From Phyto melanocephala (Eukaryota > Arthropoda > Insecta > Diptera > Rhinophoridae), in contig OW799237.1 of the NCBI GenBank assembly GCA_941918925.1, positions 113,440,515 through 113,504,514 on the forward strand: a DNA stretch of 64,000 nucleotides, in the 5' to 3' direction. This document shows, piece by piece, positions 44,760-57,589 of the stretch. The notes under the pieces are model-generated. The model saw nothing but the letters and a program-made list of their open reading frames with translations. It was not told where the DNA came from and ran no database searches. The number at the start of each line of letters is the position of its first letter. Position 1 is the first letter of the stretch. The position numbers and the translations under genes are program-made.

Positions 44760-45689
44760 GTATGTTTATTGGATTTTTTAAATCTTTGTTACAAAGCAAT
44801 AACAACATTTTCAAAATTTTAAAGTCTCTAAAGAATACATTTAATAACTATTAGCATCATTGTGAAATTTAAACTTAATATTACAACAATGGAATGAATA
44901 TAACTATTATATTAAATGGATACCTATTATCTGGTTTATTGTAAAAAAAATATCTGTCTTATATATAGAATTTTCAGCAATAGAATTTTTTATTATTGTT
45001 AATTGATTCTAATAATCATGTGTGAGTAGTTTTTGTTTAAATTTGGGATTTCGGTTTCAATGGTTCCATGGTAAAATAGGTCTCGTTAACTGGTAAAATG
45101 TTTATGGGTCATCCAATAAATTCTGAGGAGGATGATAAAGGATGGGTATGGGCGACGCAGGCTGGGGTATGACACCAATCTCAGCGTGATAAATTTATGA
45201 TAACGTCAGATCTAGTTAGTCAGTTTTTTTTTTGAGTTTAGTTTAATATTTTTTTTTTATTGTTGTGATGAGTGGGTATGTGCGGGTTGAGAATCTCTCC
45301 TGAGTTAAATTGAGCTAGTACCGGGGATAGCACTACTTACCAAAAGAGAAAAAAATATCATAACAGTAGAATGGCAATGTTAAAGTAAACATTCAAGATA
45401 AGATTTTAATTAATTTTTTAGAATATATATAGCGATATATATCCTAAAATTGATATATTGATATCTATATATATTGATTGATATATAGCGCCATCTGCGC
45501 TAATTTCAATTTAATTAGTATTTCGAATTACTAAATAGCTTTTAAGTATTTACATACTATATTTTAAACAGTTATAAGGATAACTAGTAATTTGTGGTAC
45601 CGTCTTTAATAAAAATCACTTTAAAAAGTTCGATTGGGAATTAATTTATATAGTTTTTCAATACAAATGGTGAACCAAGAGTGTTTGAC
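44760..45689. other. AT-rich spacer
   Basis: A patch at 45120-45180 ('gatgggtatgggcgacgcag') is more GC-rich but unrecognised. 'ctgagttaaattgagctagt' near 45300 may be part of a LINE tail. Confidence 0.35.
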
Positions 45690-45870
45690 GCCTTTAAATT
45701 AAATTTGGTTTGTGTTGTATTGCTTGCCCGACTCATAAACTTTTCTAGCCAATAATTCCTAGGCCGTGAGAGTATGGTGGCCATTGATGGACGTAACTTT
45801 TTGGCTCTGAGTTCATGATTTCACGGATTGGGCTTGGTAGATGTAAACATTATCGTGCTGAAAATTTCAG
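45690..45870 (-). pseudogene. Tc1-like transposase scrap
   Basis: Minus strand reads HDNVYIYQAQSVKS (second catalytic Asp of a QDN.P.H motif), a degraded middle, then ELLARKVYESGKQYNTNQI, which matches the WGWLARKVYE..RQY stretch that follows the last catalytic residue of Tc1 transposases. Stops intervene. About 55 residues remain. Confidence 0.58.
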
Positions 45871-46039
45871 TTTAATTTTGAAAATAAGTTTTGATAATAC
45901 AGAAAAGACGTTTTGAAAACGCTTTTATAGTTCTCCGCTCTCTTACGTGATGTTAAAAACTACAACTCGGAGGTTCTAGAGTAGATTATTACTCCCTACA
46001 CTATCACACCCAGATGTTTTTTTTTTTTCCTGTTGACGC

Positions 46040-46230
46040 GCAGTGCATATAGCCGAGCAATGTCCATTTGTGCGTGTGTTGGTTGAAATCAGTTTTTGGA
46101 AGCAACCACATGTTGCAAATTCGCTATTTATATATTACTATATCCCCATAAGTTTCTGAGATATGAAAAAAAAACAACGACTGCCTCTGTTTGATCCCAT
46201 GTTTTACCACAAAATATTTTAGTCCCTAGA
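46040..46230 (-). repeat. family A fragment (A11)
   Basis: 'gagcaatgtccatttgtgcg', 'gtgttggttgaaatcag', 'gtttctgagatatgaaaaaa' and 'cgactgcctctgtttgatcc' follow the minus-strand order of the family; the same variant words occur at 62900-63070. Confidence 0.55.
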
Positions 46231-47139
46231 TAAATTTAAGAAATTCCAAAAAAAAATATAGGACAAATCGATCACTAATCGGCAAAGCTAAAATGGATGG
46301 AAGAAGTGTAGTATGGAATATATGCATTAATATTTTACTAAAGTATCCATACGCATACAAATAGTGTGAACAATTGTCAAGACGAATCAAGAATATGTCA
46401 TGTGAACAATGTAATTCGCATTCGTAATTCGAAAAGCAAATTACATAATTGACAGCGTCGAAACGATACAGCTTACTGTAGGTTGCGAGTTCAACGATTG
46501 TTTATTTCATGAAATTTCGAAGTTGAAAACATTTGTCCATGTAGACATAAATATGTCTGCATTTAAACATGTATTTTTATATGCAAAAACTATAACCTAT
46601 GCGTGTCTCTCTTACGAAATGCGTATGTATGCGTTAATAGAAAATTTTCATTATCACCAGACGACATGCAAAAAAAAACTTGACATCAGAATTCTATTAC
46701 AACCATAAAATAATATAAAAATTTAACTCTAGGGAAATGCCAGCATTTATAAAACATACATGCAATGAAGTTAATCACATGAGGCCATTGCTCCGGCACT
46801 GTATAACAGATTATTACGGTTGTTCCATTACAAATATTGGATAGATTTCTATTTGCTGGTATTTGTACAGTAAAGTATTGAAAATTCTAAAAAACAGCTA
46901 ATAGATTAGAGTTAGAGAACAATGAATTTTCATTGCTGAAAAATATCTTTATAACATAACGGCTTTGGTAATAGTCAGAATTTTCCCATTGAAGTTTCAG
47001 AGAACTCACATCTATATGCACGTATTTAGAGAACTTAAAAAAATAAAACAAGACAGATTTAATAGAATGACCAAAGTTTTAGCTGTATTAGCTCACAAAT
47101 TGTCTGGCATTATGGACCAAGTTGAACTAGGCGGGTTCT
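46231..47139. other. AT-rich spacer
   Basis: Nothing supported. Confidence 0.4.
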
Positions 47140-47627
47140 ACGTTACTTCAGATCCTGAGTAGAGTATGTCTGAGGACCGCTATTGGGGTTTTGACAAGAC
47201 ATTGTCTGACGAGAGCTATTATTAGTAGATGAGATCGCGTTAATCCGGTTATTGTAGGATGTGTAAGGATGAGGAAGAGCTGGAAACTGCGGAACACGTT
47301 GTCTGTCACTGCCCAAACATACAGAACCACAGGATTAAGTGTTTAGGTAAACGATTCCACGATGATCTGGATGATTTCTGGGAGTGCAAACTGGAGAACA
47401 TCATTGGATTCATTATTAGGGTATCGTGGCTTGTGAACAGACAATGAGGGCTTTTAAGGAATTTTGCGTTTTTTTTTATTATATTTCTTTTACACTTCTT
47501 TTCCTCTATTCACCCTGTCTTTGGGCACTGTTTTTCTGATGAATCTATTTAGATTTTCTTCTTCTATAAAAGGTAATACAATAGACCATAATGGTCTTCA
47601 AGTGTTTCCCACCTACGTATCTACCAC
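47140..47627 (+). pseudogene. Jockey/R1-type LINE C-terminus and 3' UTR
   Basis: After a degraded stretch (IGVLTRHCLTRAI), the frame 47259-47447 and just upstream gives CRMCKDEEELETAEHVVCHC then PNIQNHRIKCLG and RFHDDLDDFWECKLENIIGF, ending at a stop at 47447. This is the CX2C..HX4C zinc-finger-like end of ORF2 as at 12168, from a different element. The 3' UTR runs on to 'aatagaccataatggtcttc' and 'cctacgtatctacc' at 47567-47627, which is shared with the SINE at 40785-41045. Confidence 0.68.
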
Positions 47628-48557
47628 AATCTCACTATAGGGGTACATAATTTTACTTCATTTGGATTAACAAAAATTACAAGACGTTAAAAATTATATA
47701 ACCAATGCAGTAATATCGTGCAAAAATATGTACGCAAATTTCCTAGAACCTTTAATTAAAAAAATTTATTAAATATATTTCTCTTTAATAAGTTTAAATG
47801 AGTTTAGACATTTTAGTCATAAGCCAGTAGCAAAAAAAAAATAATCTCTTTTGTAGTAGCGCTATTGCAACCTAAATACACTTAATACAGTATGAATCAA
47901 TTTGATACAGAGTGATACTGAATAAAAGATAACAGTTTAATATATTCACTAAGTGCTTGTTGTGTATGAAATACAGAGTACTTTTACACAATTATTGCAA
48001 AGAATCTACACAAATGCAAATTGAAATGACGGAAGTCGATAGGAAATTTCAAATGCAAAGTGTGACAAGATGTCTAAGGGAATTTAGTGATTAGTCGACA
48101 TAAGCTATACATTGTTTACACGGTTGACAAGTTAAATATTTGAAATTTGTCAGGCATTAATATTTTTGCTTAAAATAAAAAACAAAAACAAAATTAAAAC
48201 CTTTACAATATTGGCCTGTGTGTGTTCGTGTGTGTGTGTTCGTGTGTTCGTCTAGGAAAATTAATACTAAAGCATCACTTCAATAAAGGCATATTTACAG
48301 CAAAACACAATCAGCTACAAAAGCAACATAATAAAAAAATTTGTGAATATTGTAAAAAGATAATTGAACAATAATTGAAACAGCTTAAATAAAATTATGC
48401 TACGTTATCATTGCCTCCAGACATGCAGAAAAATAAAACTTTTGTTTGCAAACAAATTCTTGCCTAAGCTTGTTCTTTAACTCTTTTGCGCTTATACATT
48501 TTTAAAATGTTGTTGTAAGTATTAATTTACGTTAGACAAAAATAACAAGACATTAAA
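47628..48557. other. AT-rich spacer with GT repeat
   Basis: Interrupted (GT)n / gtgttc repeats at ~48219-48250. No gene. Confidence 0.4.
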
Positions 48558-49294
48558 AACAAGTAAGAGCGCTATATTCGGCCGTGCCGAATCTTATATA
48601 CCCTTCACACCGTGTAGTCATGCAATAACAGTAGTTTGTATCACCATTCCATATGATATACGTACATACATATAAAAACCAAAATGTAAAATTATAAATT
48701 AACGTATGTATGTTAAAAAAAAAAATAAAAAAAAATTTAAAAAAAAATTAAAAAAAAAATTAAAAAAAAAAATTAAAAAAAATTAAAAAAAAAAAAATTA
48801 AAAAAAAAAATTAAAAAAAATTAAAAAAAAAAAAATTTAAAAATAATTAAAATATATATAATAAATATGAAACAAAAAAAATAAAAAAAAAATATATAAA
48901 AAAAAATTAAAAAAAAATAATAATAAAAATATAAATAATATATTAAATAAAAAATAAAAAAAAAATAAAAAAAAAATTAAAAAAAAAAATTTTAAAAAAA
49001 ATTAAAAAAAAAATTTTTTTGGCTCATCTGGGATTCAATGCCACGTTTTCTCTAACTAGTATACACGTTTGTATGTGTGTATGTTGTTGTTGTAATGTTC
49101 AAAAAGTTGATTTCAACATACACACGGACAGACGGTCAGACGGACAGACGGACAGACTGACAGGGCTTAATCGACTTCCCTATTCATAAGCTTTCAGAAA
49201 ATATATACTTTATGGGGTCGGAAATCAAAATTGTAGAAATTTCACACGGAATGACAAACCTATATATACCCTTTTTCACTGTGTGAAGGGTATA
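48558..49294 (+). repeat. family A repeat, near full-length copy A6
   Basis: Both ends present: 'aacaagtaagagcgctatat' with the head palindrome tcggccgtgccga, and 'gtgtgaagggtata'. Same order as A1, with a longer A-rich core (48715-49015) and an expanded 'gacggacagacggacagact' run. The part between 'gttgttgttgtaatg' and 'ttcaaaaagttgatttc' (about 130 bp in A1) is deleted. Confidence 0.75.
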
Positions 49295-49439
49295 ATAGGC
49301 AGTGATGAATTTCAATTACCCTTCTACATACTTGCAAAATAGTGATGACCATTTATGTTGTTGTTGTAATGTGCATAATACAAGCTAATAGTATACGATG
49401 ATTAGGTTAAGTTGAGTTAAATAGGATAATGATTTAAAG

Positions 49440-49790
49440 ATCATCCCAGTTGGGTCGATAATTGGCTACTTTATCATACCTGTTACTTAATTCATGGGAC
49501 ATCTCACCTTCTTTACCTAGTTCAGTAATTCAAACCCAATCCGTTGCACGCAGAAACTAGTATATCCTCTTAACAGAAATGTTATTTAATTGGTGAATCG
49601 TAAAGAAAGTTTGTCCGTAGATACTGGATTCTAATCCCCGCTAAAAGTGTGCAATGCAAGAGGAGATGTTGCATTGTAACCATCTCCTCATTGTGTGACA
49701 ACTTCTATAGCAGTCATTGAAATTGATATTTATTTTCCTGGCGTTTCCTCCCAAGTCTCAGTATCCGCTTAAAACAACGGTAATAATTTT
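49440..49790 (-). pseudogene. Jockey-type LINE C-terminal scrap
   Basis: Minus strand reads LLLHCTLLAGIRIQYLRTNF preceded by CHNEEMVTMQH, resembling the H..C.CPAL..RR..YLG end of a Jockey-type ORF2. The 3' flank includes 'atcgacccaactgggatgat'. Stops present. Confidence 0.45.
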
Positions 49791-50499
49791 TAAATCATGA
49801 TGGGTACATACACAAAAATTTATAAAATTTGATTTTTAAAGAAAAAGATTTAATGTTATTTCCATATAAGGTGCAATTGTTGCAACAAATAAAACCAGCA
49901 GATTCTCAAAAAAAGTCTTCATTTTGCAGTTGGCCAGAAAACAAATCAATTTTTTTTTTAAATTCTGATTATGAGTGATAAAGCTTATATTCATTTGAAT
50001 AACTTAAAGCATTGTTCAGCATAGATAATATGCCGAAATTTATAACAGAATAGAATGATACAAGTATTGCCAAATTCATAATCACCACTGGTTCGAATTT
50101 AAGCCAATAGATGGCCCACCCTTTACTATGATTGGATTGTATGATTGTGGTTAAAATATGTAATGATATTATGTTTAATTAAAATATCTTCGAATAACCA
50201 TACATATGACTACAGTTAAAATCAATAATCTTTGCTTTTTTCTATGGCAAATTATTGCCTTTTGCTTTTAGTTAGATGTACTGACTGCACTTAAATTTTT
50301 TATTACAAATTTTACACCAACGTTTTTATACGTTTTCTTGATTATTTTCGATTTTCTAGAATTTTGTATACTTTTTCGACATCTCAAAATTTTAAGAACA
50401 GTCATAACAATTTTTTTAAACATACTTTTTTTAACGACAACCATATCGAAACTTTTACGAAAAGTAAACATTTAATAATACAATTCAAACAACTGCTGA
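49791..50499. other. AT-rich spacer
   Basis: Nothing supported. Confidence 0.4.
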
Positions 50500-51362
50500 T
50501 TATTGTGACAAAATATATGATAAAATTAAATAAAAATAACTATAAGCAAATATTGTTAAAATTAATATAATGTGAGCGTCGTGATCATGTCGTAACCATA
50601 GTATACGAGAAGCCAATTCTAGTAAACCATAGGCAGACAATGCGCGCCAAACCATTTGAGAACCGCCACCGAAATATTTTTTGATAAACAGCGTGGTAAA
50701 TCTCTCCAGTAGGAGTTGCACTTATTCGGACCCTCATTGTTAAAGTTTTTCTTGTGGGATAGATATCAACTGTGGCAACACTGATCGGTGCCGGGAGATT
50801 ATTATGAATGCGTGGCAACGCTGTAGCTGAAGATATGTAAAGTTGGGTTTTGATAACCAAAAAGATTATATGAAATAGCGTTTAATTTGTAAACAATTAA
50901 TATTCGTGTCTCATTTATCGGAGTTATTACATCAACAAACAAAATTTTTAAACAATTTAGTAAAAATTGTGAAGCTGTTCTTACCTTGTTCCAATTTTAA
51001 TATTTTTGGCAAATTCTAAACGCACTTTTTAATGTCGGTAAAGTAATCGTGGAATATTTATTAATTTTTGGTAGCGAATAAATTTAGGCTGCTACAGCAC
51101 ATGAATAACAGTCCAACGTGACGCATTTAAACCGCGACCATAAGCTATTTATTTAGCAGTTTTTTTTGTAATTGCTTGTACTTGACACAATTTTGCGTTC
51201 ACTAACTTTGGAAAGTTTCGATTTTCTTCCGCATTTTTTTTCTTTTGGCAGTACATTTCCTATCAGCTTAATCTCCGAGCAATTTCGCGAAAACTAACAC
51301 CTTCCAACTGAAAAGTAATAATTTTGCTTTTTTCTATGTCAGACAAATAACAATCGTGTGAC
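50500..51362 (-). pseudogene. dead Tc1-like transposase, nearly full length
   Basis: Minus strand from 51362: HDCYLSDIEKSKIITFQLEG then VSFREIARRLS (first helix-turn-helix), CGRKSKLSKVSERKIV (linker and second helix-turn-helix), TLKSAFRICQKY and NWNKV before the first catalytic motif, then NFNNEGPNKCNSYWRDLPRC and, in another frame, FGGGSQMVWRALSAYGLLEL. This order (HTH, GRK linker, F..DGPDG..YW, GGGS.MVWG) is diagnostic for Tc1. Catalytic residues are lost or unreadable, with many stops. Confidence 0.74.
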
Positions 51363-52169
51363 ATTTTAAAAGTTTTACTGATATACTACAATGTACAGAT
51401 AACAACACCAAATAAATTTAAAAGAAATTGGAAAGAAAAAACCATTAATCATGTAAAACAAATGATTTTTGATGCTGCGGCTATAATAATGCACCACCTT
51501 GAAATAAAATAAGTTGCTACACTCAGGAAAAAGATTGGTTGTAAAACTGTTAAAACAATAAAAATAGAGTTGCAAATATTAAAATTTTGTAAAAGAAAAC
51601 GATATTATATATTTATAAACGAAAAAACATAAAAAATGGAAAATGTTTGAAAAAATTTTTAAAAAAATGTTTAAATAAATTCAAATACATACATATAAGT
51701 ATATATATGTATAAATATAATTGTAAATATATTTTATCAACAGGAAAAACACTGAAGAGAAGGCATTATTTGATTTGGTATCAATACATCGTATTTTACA
51801 GCTATCAAATGCTAATTGAGTAAGATAAATTGAGTATGTCTAAACACTTATTTTAATTGCTCAATCAACACTAAATTGAAAAAATTAAAAATATCTGTCT
51901 GAACAGGGTATAAAGATTTAGTAAAGATTTTCACTGCTTTAGTTTTTAATAATTATTGTTCTTTCCGATGATATAAATAGATATTTTTTAATTATTCTGT
52001 TTTTGTAAGAAATACTTAAAAAAAACGTGTGCATCGCAGTGTATTTTTTAATTTGAAATAAATATAAATAAAAAAATACATAAACGAAAAGTTTATTAAT
52101 ATTTTTTTAAAGCCATGGTGACGTCCGGCTTATCTGTAAATCTTTTTATAACGTAAAAAATAAAAATAA
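51363..52169. other. AT-rich spacer
   Basis: Nothing supported. Confidence 0.4.
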
Positions 52170-52215
52170 TACAAGTAAGAGCACTATATTTGGCTGTGCC
52201 GAATTTTTGATACCC
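52170..52215 (+). repeat. family A head fragment (A7)
   Basis: 'acaagtaagagcactatatt' and 'tggctgtgccgaatttttga' match the plus-strand head of the family. It faces the minus-strand copy A8 218 bp downstream, so heads of two copies enclose unrelated sequence. Confidence 0.5.
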
Positions 52216-52433
52216 ACCACCAATTTTGTGTACTTTTATAGCAGAATATTTATTATTTTGCTATTAACAGTAATCGCTATGGAATAATATCTTAATACTC
52301 TAATATGTATCACTTCCATCATCGTTCCTTTTAATTGTGTAGGGATAGGTGAGGGAAATTAAAAAGTTTTTAAAATCACATTGAAATTGAAAACCTGCGG
52401 CAAAACAATTTAAGTCGAGCTACGATTATTTTT

Positions 52434-53139
52434 TATACCCTTCACCTGTGGTGCACAAGGGCATATATAGCTTTGTCATTCCGTTTGTAATTTCTACAAT
52501 TTTCATTTCCGACCCCATAAAGTATATATTTTCTGAAAGCTTATGAATAGAGGAGTCGATTAAGCCCTGACCGTCTGTCCGTGTGTTGGTTGAAATCAAC
52601 TTTTAGAAGCAACTATATGTTCCTCAGATCTCTATATGGTATCAATCTCTTGGAAATATCCAGGAATGAATCGGTATTGAAATTCAGCACAATCGCCTTA
52701 TAACTTTCTGAGATATGAGCAAAAAACCACGACCACCTCGTTTTTTTTTCACAATTACAACAACAACCTACATACATACTGGTTAAAGTAAACGTGGCAT
52801 CGAATTCCAGCTGAGCCAAACGAATTTTATTTAATATATTATTTATATTTTATAATTTTTTTTTATATTTTTTTAAAAAAATTTTTAAAATATTTTTGAA
52901 AATTTTTTTTATTTTTTTTTAGTTTTTTTTTTAATTTTTTTTGTAATTTTTTTTTTTATTTTTTTTTTTATTTTTAATATATTTTTTTTTTTTTGTTGTA
53001 ATTTTTTTTTTTTTTTTTTTGTATGTTTATTACATGTATTTTATATGAAATGAATGGTGGTACAAACAATTGTTATTGCATGACTACACGTTGTGAAGGG
53101 TATATGAGATTCGGCACGGCCGAATATAGCACTGTTAAT
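52434..53139 (-). repeat. family A repeat, near full-length copy A8
   Basis: Inverse orientation with both ends: 'tatacccttcacctgtggtg', 'gaccccataaagtatatatt', 'gaccgtctgtccgtgtgt', 'gaccacctcg', B-box-like 'ggcatcgaattcc', a T-rich core, 'gtgaagggtatatgagattc' and 'ggcacggccgaatatagcac'. It is one of the best preserved copies. Confidence 0.75.
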
Positions 53140-53958
53140 TGTTTTTGGTTATAAACAATACTGCAATGACAATTCCGAAAGATTTAATATCGTTTTCTTT
53201 GATAGAGTTTCATATTGAAGATATCGATTTATTCTGTTTAACGTTACTGAAAATCTAAATTAAACATTTGTATCTTTACCCTGCAAAACAATTTAGAAGT
53301 GGTGCAAAGTAAGTTTCATTTTCAGGACTTCTAAATCAATAGTGCAAAAGTATTCATTCTAAATGTCTCCAAAAATGCGAAATAATTTGTGCTAAATGAT
53401 GAGCTTCAAAATGAATGCAACATCATGTAAAATATAAGTTTATGTAACTAAACAAAATTAACTAATGAAATATCGGATTCTTTTCACCTAACTTTCATCA
53501 GTACTAAGCAGTTCCAAATAACATGCTTATGTTTACATCGTTTGTATTTTCACCTAAATTTAATCACTTTGTCACCTGTTTCACCCCTGAAAAATCACTT
53601 ATTTGTCATAGTTTTCTTGTTGGGTATTTTTACTTACAGTAACCAGGTTACTGTGTTGGCGAATAGAGATTGCAACACCTGGCTGTGTTGTCACTTTCAA
53701 TTATTTATAGCTTAAATAAGCACCTTTATTTAGTCTACTTTGTGTTTTATTTATTTATAGATTGTTTTATGACATGCCACTTTACAAGATAGTTTTAAGA
53801 CAACTGTTAACACAAACGTATCTTCGATTTTAAATGTGATGGGGAATGAAAGTTTAGCTTAAGTCTCTAATAGATTCAAACATAAATTTTATTTTGTATT
53901 TAAGCGTATTCTATTTTAGTCTTTCGTATCTAAATGCATAGAACTTATAAATCTATAA
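53140..53958. other. AT-rich spacer with two small repeats
   Basis: 'ataaacaatactgcaatgac' + 'aattccgaaagattta' (53150-53185) recurs at 62832-62874. A 17 bp palindrome cagtaaccaggttactg lies at 53637-53653. No gene. Confidence 0.4.
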
Positions 53959-54692
53959 ATCTATATATATAAAAGTGAAACTCTGTGTGTGTGTGTGTGT
54001 TAGCTATAGACTCCGAAACTGTAAAACCGATCGGGCTCAAACTTTGGTAAGTTGTTGTACACATACCAGGGAGTGTTTATGGGTGAAAAAAAGTGGGCGG
54101 GGCCACGCCTATAAAAAATTAGTTATCAGTTTTAGCTACTTGCACTTGACCGATTTTTCTGAAACTTTGCACACATATCGAGCTGTCATGACTAAATGAT
54201 TTCGTGATAAGAAAAGTGGGCGGGGCCACGCCCCTAAAAAAGTTTTAATTTTGAGGTACTTGCACTGGACCGATTTTTCTGAAACCTTGCACACATATTG
54301 AGCTGTCATTACTAAATAATTTCGTGATTAGAAAAGTGGGCAAGGCCACGCCCATAAAAAAAGGTATCATTTTGAGGTAATTGCACTGGATTGATTATTC
54401 TGAAACTTTGCACACATATTGAGCTGTTATGACTTTACAATTTCGTGATTAGAAAAGTGGGCAGGGCCACGCCCATAAAAACAATTCTAATTTTGAGGTA
54501 CTTGCACTGGTCCGATTCTTCTGAAACTTTGCACACATATTGAGCTGTTATGACTTTACAATTTCGTGATTAGAATAGTGGGAAGGGCCACGCCCATAAA
54601 AAAATTATAATTTTTAGGTTTTTGCACTTGATATTCAATTAAAATTCAGAATGCATTTCGATTCATTAAGGGGCGTAGCAACGCTGGCTAGT
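53959..54692 (+). mobile_element. Helentron-like element with 5-unit minisatellite
   Basis: Plus-strand copy of the 16736-17714 family: 5' end 'atctatatatataaaagtga', a longer (GT)n run, 'gactccgaaactgtaaaacc', five ~120 bp units anchored by 'gtgggcggggccacgcc' (about 54092, 54217, 54337, 54457, 54578), and the 3' end 'ggggcgtagcaacgctggct' then 'agt'. Seven units versus five in the two copies show copy-number change. Non-autonomous. Confidence 0.8.
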
Positions 54693-55565
54693 ATTTTATA
54701 AAAAAAAAAACAAAGTACTTTAGTGCGAAGATATAAAGTTTTCTGGTATACTTTTTGGGAAAATTCATTGTTGTGGGTAAATTGCAGGCAATGAATTAGA
54801 TTATAGTTTCCTCAATACTTAATGAACAAAACTTATAAAAGTATTTTTAGATAATCTCTCCCCATAAAACGTTTGTACGTTAAGCCAAAAATAAACAAAT
54901 AAATATATTTTAACACACACACACACACACACACGAAGATTCAATAGCAACTATTTGCAGCAAATCTACTAATAAATGAGTTTATTGTTAGTTGTGTAGT
55001 TGCTGAGTGCGTGAAGAAAACAAAATGGTACACTTCCGCAGTTTACTTTACTTAAGCGCATATAAATAGTTGGTGAATTCACAAGTATGTAATATTTGTC
55101 AAAATATTTTGAAATATTTGAAATTAAGAATAATTTTCCCTCATTCTAAAATAAAGTTTTAAGAAATTTCGACATTATGGTTATATAACATGATAGCACT
55201 TCTTGTGAATCCACCTATTTAAAAGAGAAGTGAATTGGTAAACATGTTTTATAAAGATAAAAAGAAAATTATATTTACTTTTCAGTAATAAAGTAAAATT
55301 TGTAATAAATATTTTAAAGTTTACAGACAACTTGGCTACTACTTACAATAGAAACAAGTTAATATTATTAAGGGTTCGACAATAAATCCAACGATAACAC
55401 ATTTCGTTATTATAATTATTTTTTTTAAGAATAAATATTTAAGATGTACAAAAAACAGTTTGATGCCGGCTGGGAAAATATTTGTAGAGGATATTGTTTT
55501 TGGTGAAGTTCTTTAAAAAATTTTAAATTCGTCACTGACACCATTTGACATATGTAAATATGTAT
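54693..55565. other. AT-rich spacer with (AC)n tract
   Basis: A (CA)n run at 54914-54935 is followed by low-complexity DNA. No gene. Confidence 0.4.
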
Positions 55566-56215
55566 GGGGGAAGTATCGATGAAGACCATTACTCTCGCAC
55601 CTCAGTAATTGTATGTATACCGATCCGTATCCCTTTCTTTACTTAGTCCCGTACGACAAACAGCTTTTTCTCTAGACCAGAAGTTTATTTCACAACACCG
55701 ATTGGTGATTGCCAATAATTCTCATCGCATAGTCCTTTCTATTAGCCAGCATTTCCTGTATCTCTTTTTAATGTGTGCTTGTCTGTGATGCCCAATCTTT
55801 CGCTTGCCAATGTTGCACATTCGCCTACTAAGTGCACTGCTATCTCAGCATACTGGAAATATTTATATTTTAAAAATACCATTCTTAATATGCGTCTTCT
55901 GTAAATGATATTTTAAATTTTCACTTCCTGTAAGCAACGCAATTCTCCAACTTATTGAACTTCGATTAAATACGAACTCCAGCCAAGGGGCTGTTCAAAA
56001 CAAAAAAACCATCCAACCTTGCAAGTTTATAGATTTTACTGATTGAAAGATTACCACATGTCATGGATATATCACCTGTGATGTATGAAAATTTTTTAAT
56101 CCTAATCACTTTTCGCCCCAATAATATCTGATTCACGTTGGCAAAATTTGTAAAATTTTTTTGACAATTTTCAAATCCCAAACGATTAAAAAAATCACCC
56201 AATATATAAGTCTAC
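55566..56215 (-). pseudogene. decayed LINE C-terminus, relative of 12010-12580
   Basis: Same orientation and order as the 12 kb fragment: 'cgatgaagaccattactctc', 'cagtaattgtatgtataccg', 'ttggtgattgccaataattc', 'ttctattagccagcatttcc', 'caagtttatagatttt'. The reading frame is too eroded to translate across the cysteine motif. It is an older or faster-decayed copy. Confidence 0.55.
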
Positions 56216-57400
56216 AAGACTGTTTTACCTTTTTAATTAATCATACGTACGTTTAAGTAAACGACAATGCTGCGGAAAATCAATGCGTTTACTTTTTATA
56301 CCTAAATAATTCAATTAGAATCATACGTATCATTAAACAGGAAAATTAATTTTTAATGTTTGATTTCATTTTCATGATAGAAAACTACAGCACTTTAGGT
56401 AAGCAAACAATTAAGCAAGAGAAAAGAAAACAAAAAAAGTTTTCTTCCATAAGAAATAATTTTAAAGTAATTCCAAGCATGTGTGCACATTTGGCAAATA
56501 TTTGGCAAAATAAATATAATTGCTATTATTGGTAATTCTTTGTTTAAGGTTGCATGATTTTCCTTCGATTAAATCCAGTCAAAATATGTAAGAATGTTTG
56601 CAAGAAGGACAAAGCTTTTAAATATATTTTATCGATGTTGTCGCCTAACAGAACTTGGGCAATTTCTGAAACTTCTGGAAATAACTGCTTATTAACCTAT
56701 GCGGTTACGACTATATTGCTAGTTTCTTTTTATAAAACGACGTTTATTTAGGTTTGTTATTTAAAATGCTCATAAAAAATTTATTATATGTTTGTACGTG
56801 GATGAACTTACATAGTTGTGAATATTGAGGATAATGTTTAAAACTTTTTATTTATTTACTTTTCCTTTTTATCAAAATATTTTTCTGAAATCATATTTAA
56901 TATCGGCCTCCTACAATAAAACCATAAAAACTTGTGTGTTGTTTCTTTTTATTTCATAAAAACTTTGAAACAAATGTTTAATAGAAAAATAAAAAAATAA
57001 TTCAAGCTGTAAAATTATTATGTTTCAATGTTTATTAAAAAAACTATTTACACTACGGCTTACCAGAGATGTACACGAATGATTCGAATTTATATTTTAA
57101 AACACCATAAAATAAGAAAAAATTAATGCAAAAATTTAAATTTAAATAAGAATTGAATTAATATATGACTGAATTGGTTATGAATAAGAAACTTTTAAAA
57201 TATGAATATTTCATCCAAAAATCGAACTAAATAAATTTTAATATTTTTCATTGCAAACTAAGGGGCAAGAAATTTTATTTTTTTTTTTTTTTATTTGAAC
57301 TTAAATATTTTTAATTTATCATAATAAGCCGGCATATTTAATGGTCTATTTGTTTTAGTATGTTTAAGATTTGTAGTATTTGTAAAAGCATTGACACCAG
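56216..57400. other. AT-rich spacer
   Basis: Nothing supported. Confidence 0.4.
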
Positions 57401-57530
57401 GGGCTCAATTCTCGTTCTGTGAAACTGTGAAATGAAAAAGTTTTTGTATAGCAAAGGGTATGGTGGCACCATATGATATTACACACAAAAACTTTTCATT
57501 TCATAGTTTCATAGAATGAGAATTGATACC
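57401..57530. mobile_element. 130 bp fold-back PIF/Harbinger-like MITE
   Basis: CAG flanks it on both sides (57398-57400 and 57531-57533). The left arm GGGCTCAATTCTCGTTCTGT continues 'gaaactgtgaaatgaaaaag'; the right arm is its inverse ending GAATTGATACC. Pairing runs ~50 bp per arm with few mismatches, so the element is almost wholly palindromic. CWG duplication and a GG start fit PIF/Harbinger. Confidence 0.78.
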
Positions 57531-57589
57531 CAGTAGCATATTATATGGGATAAACATAAGCACAGCCTTGTCAAAGTGACAATTTTTGT

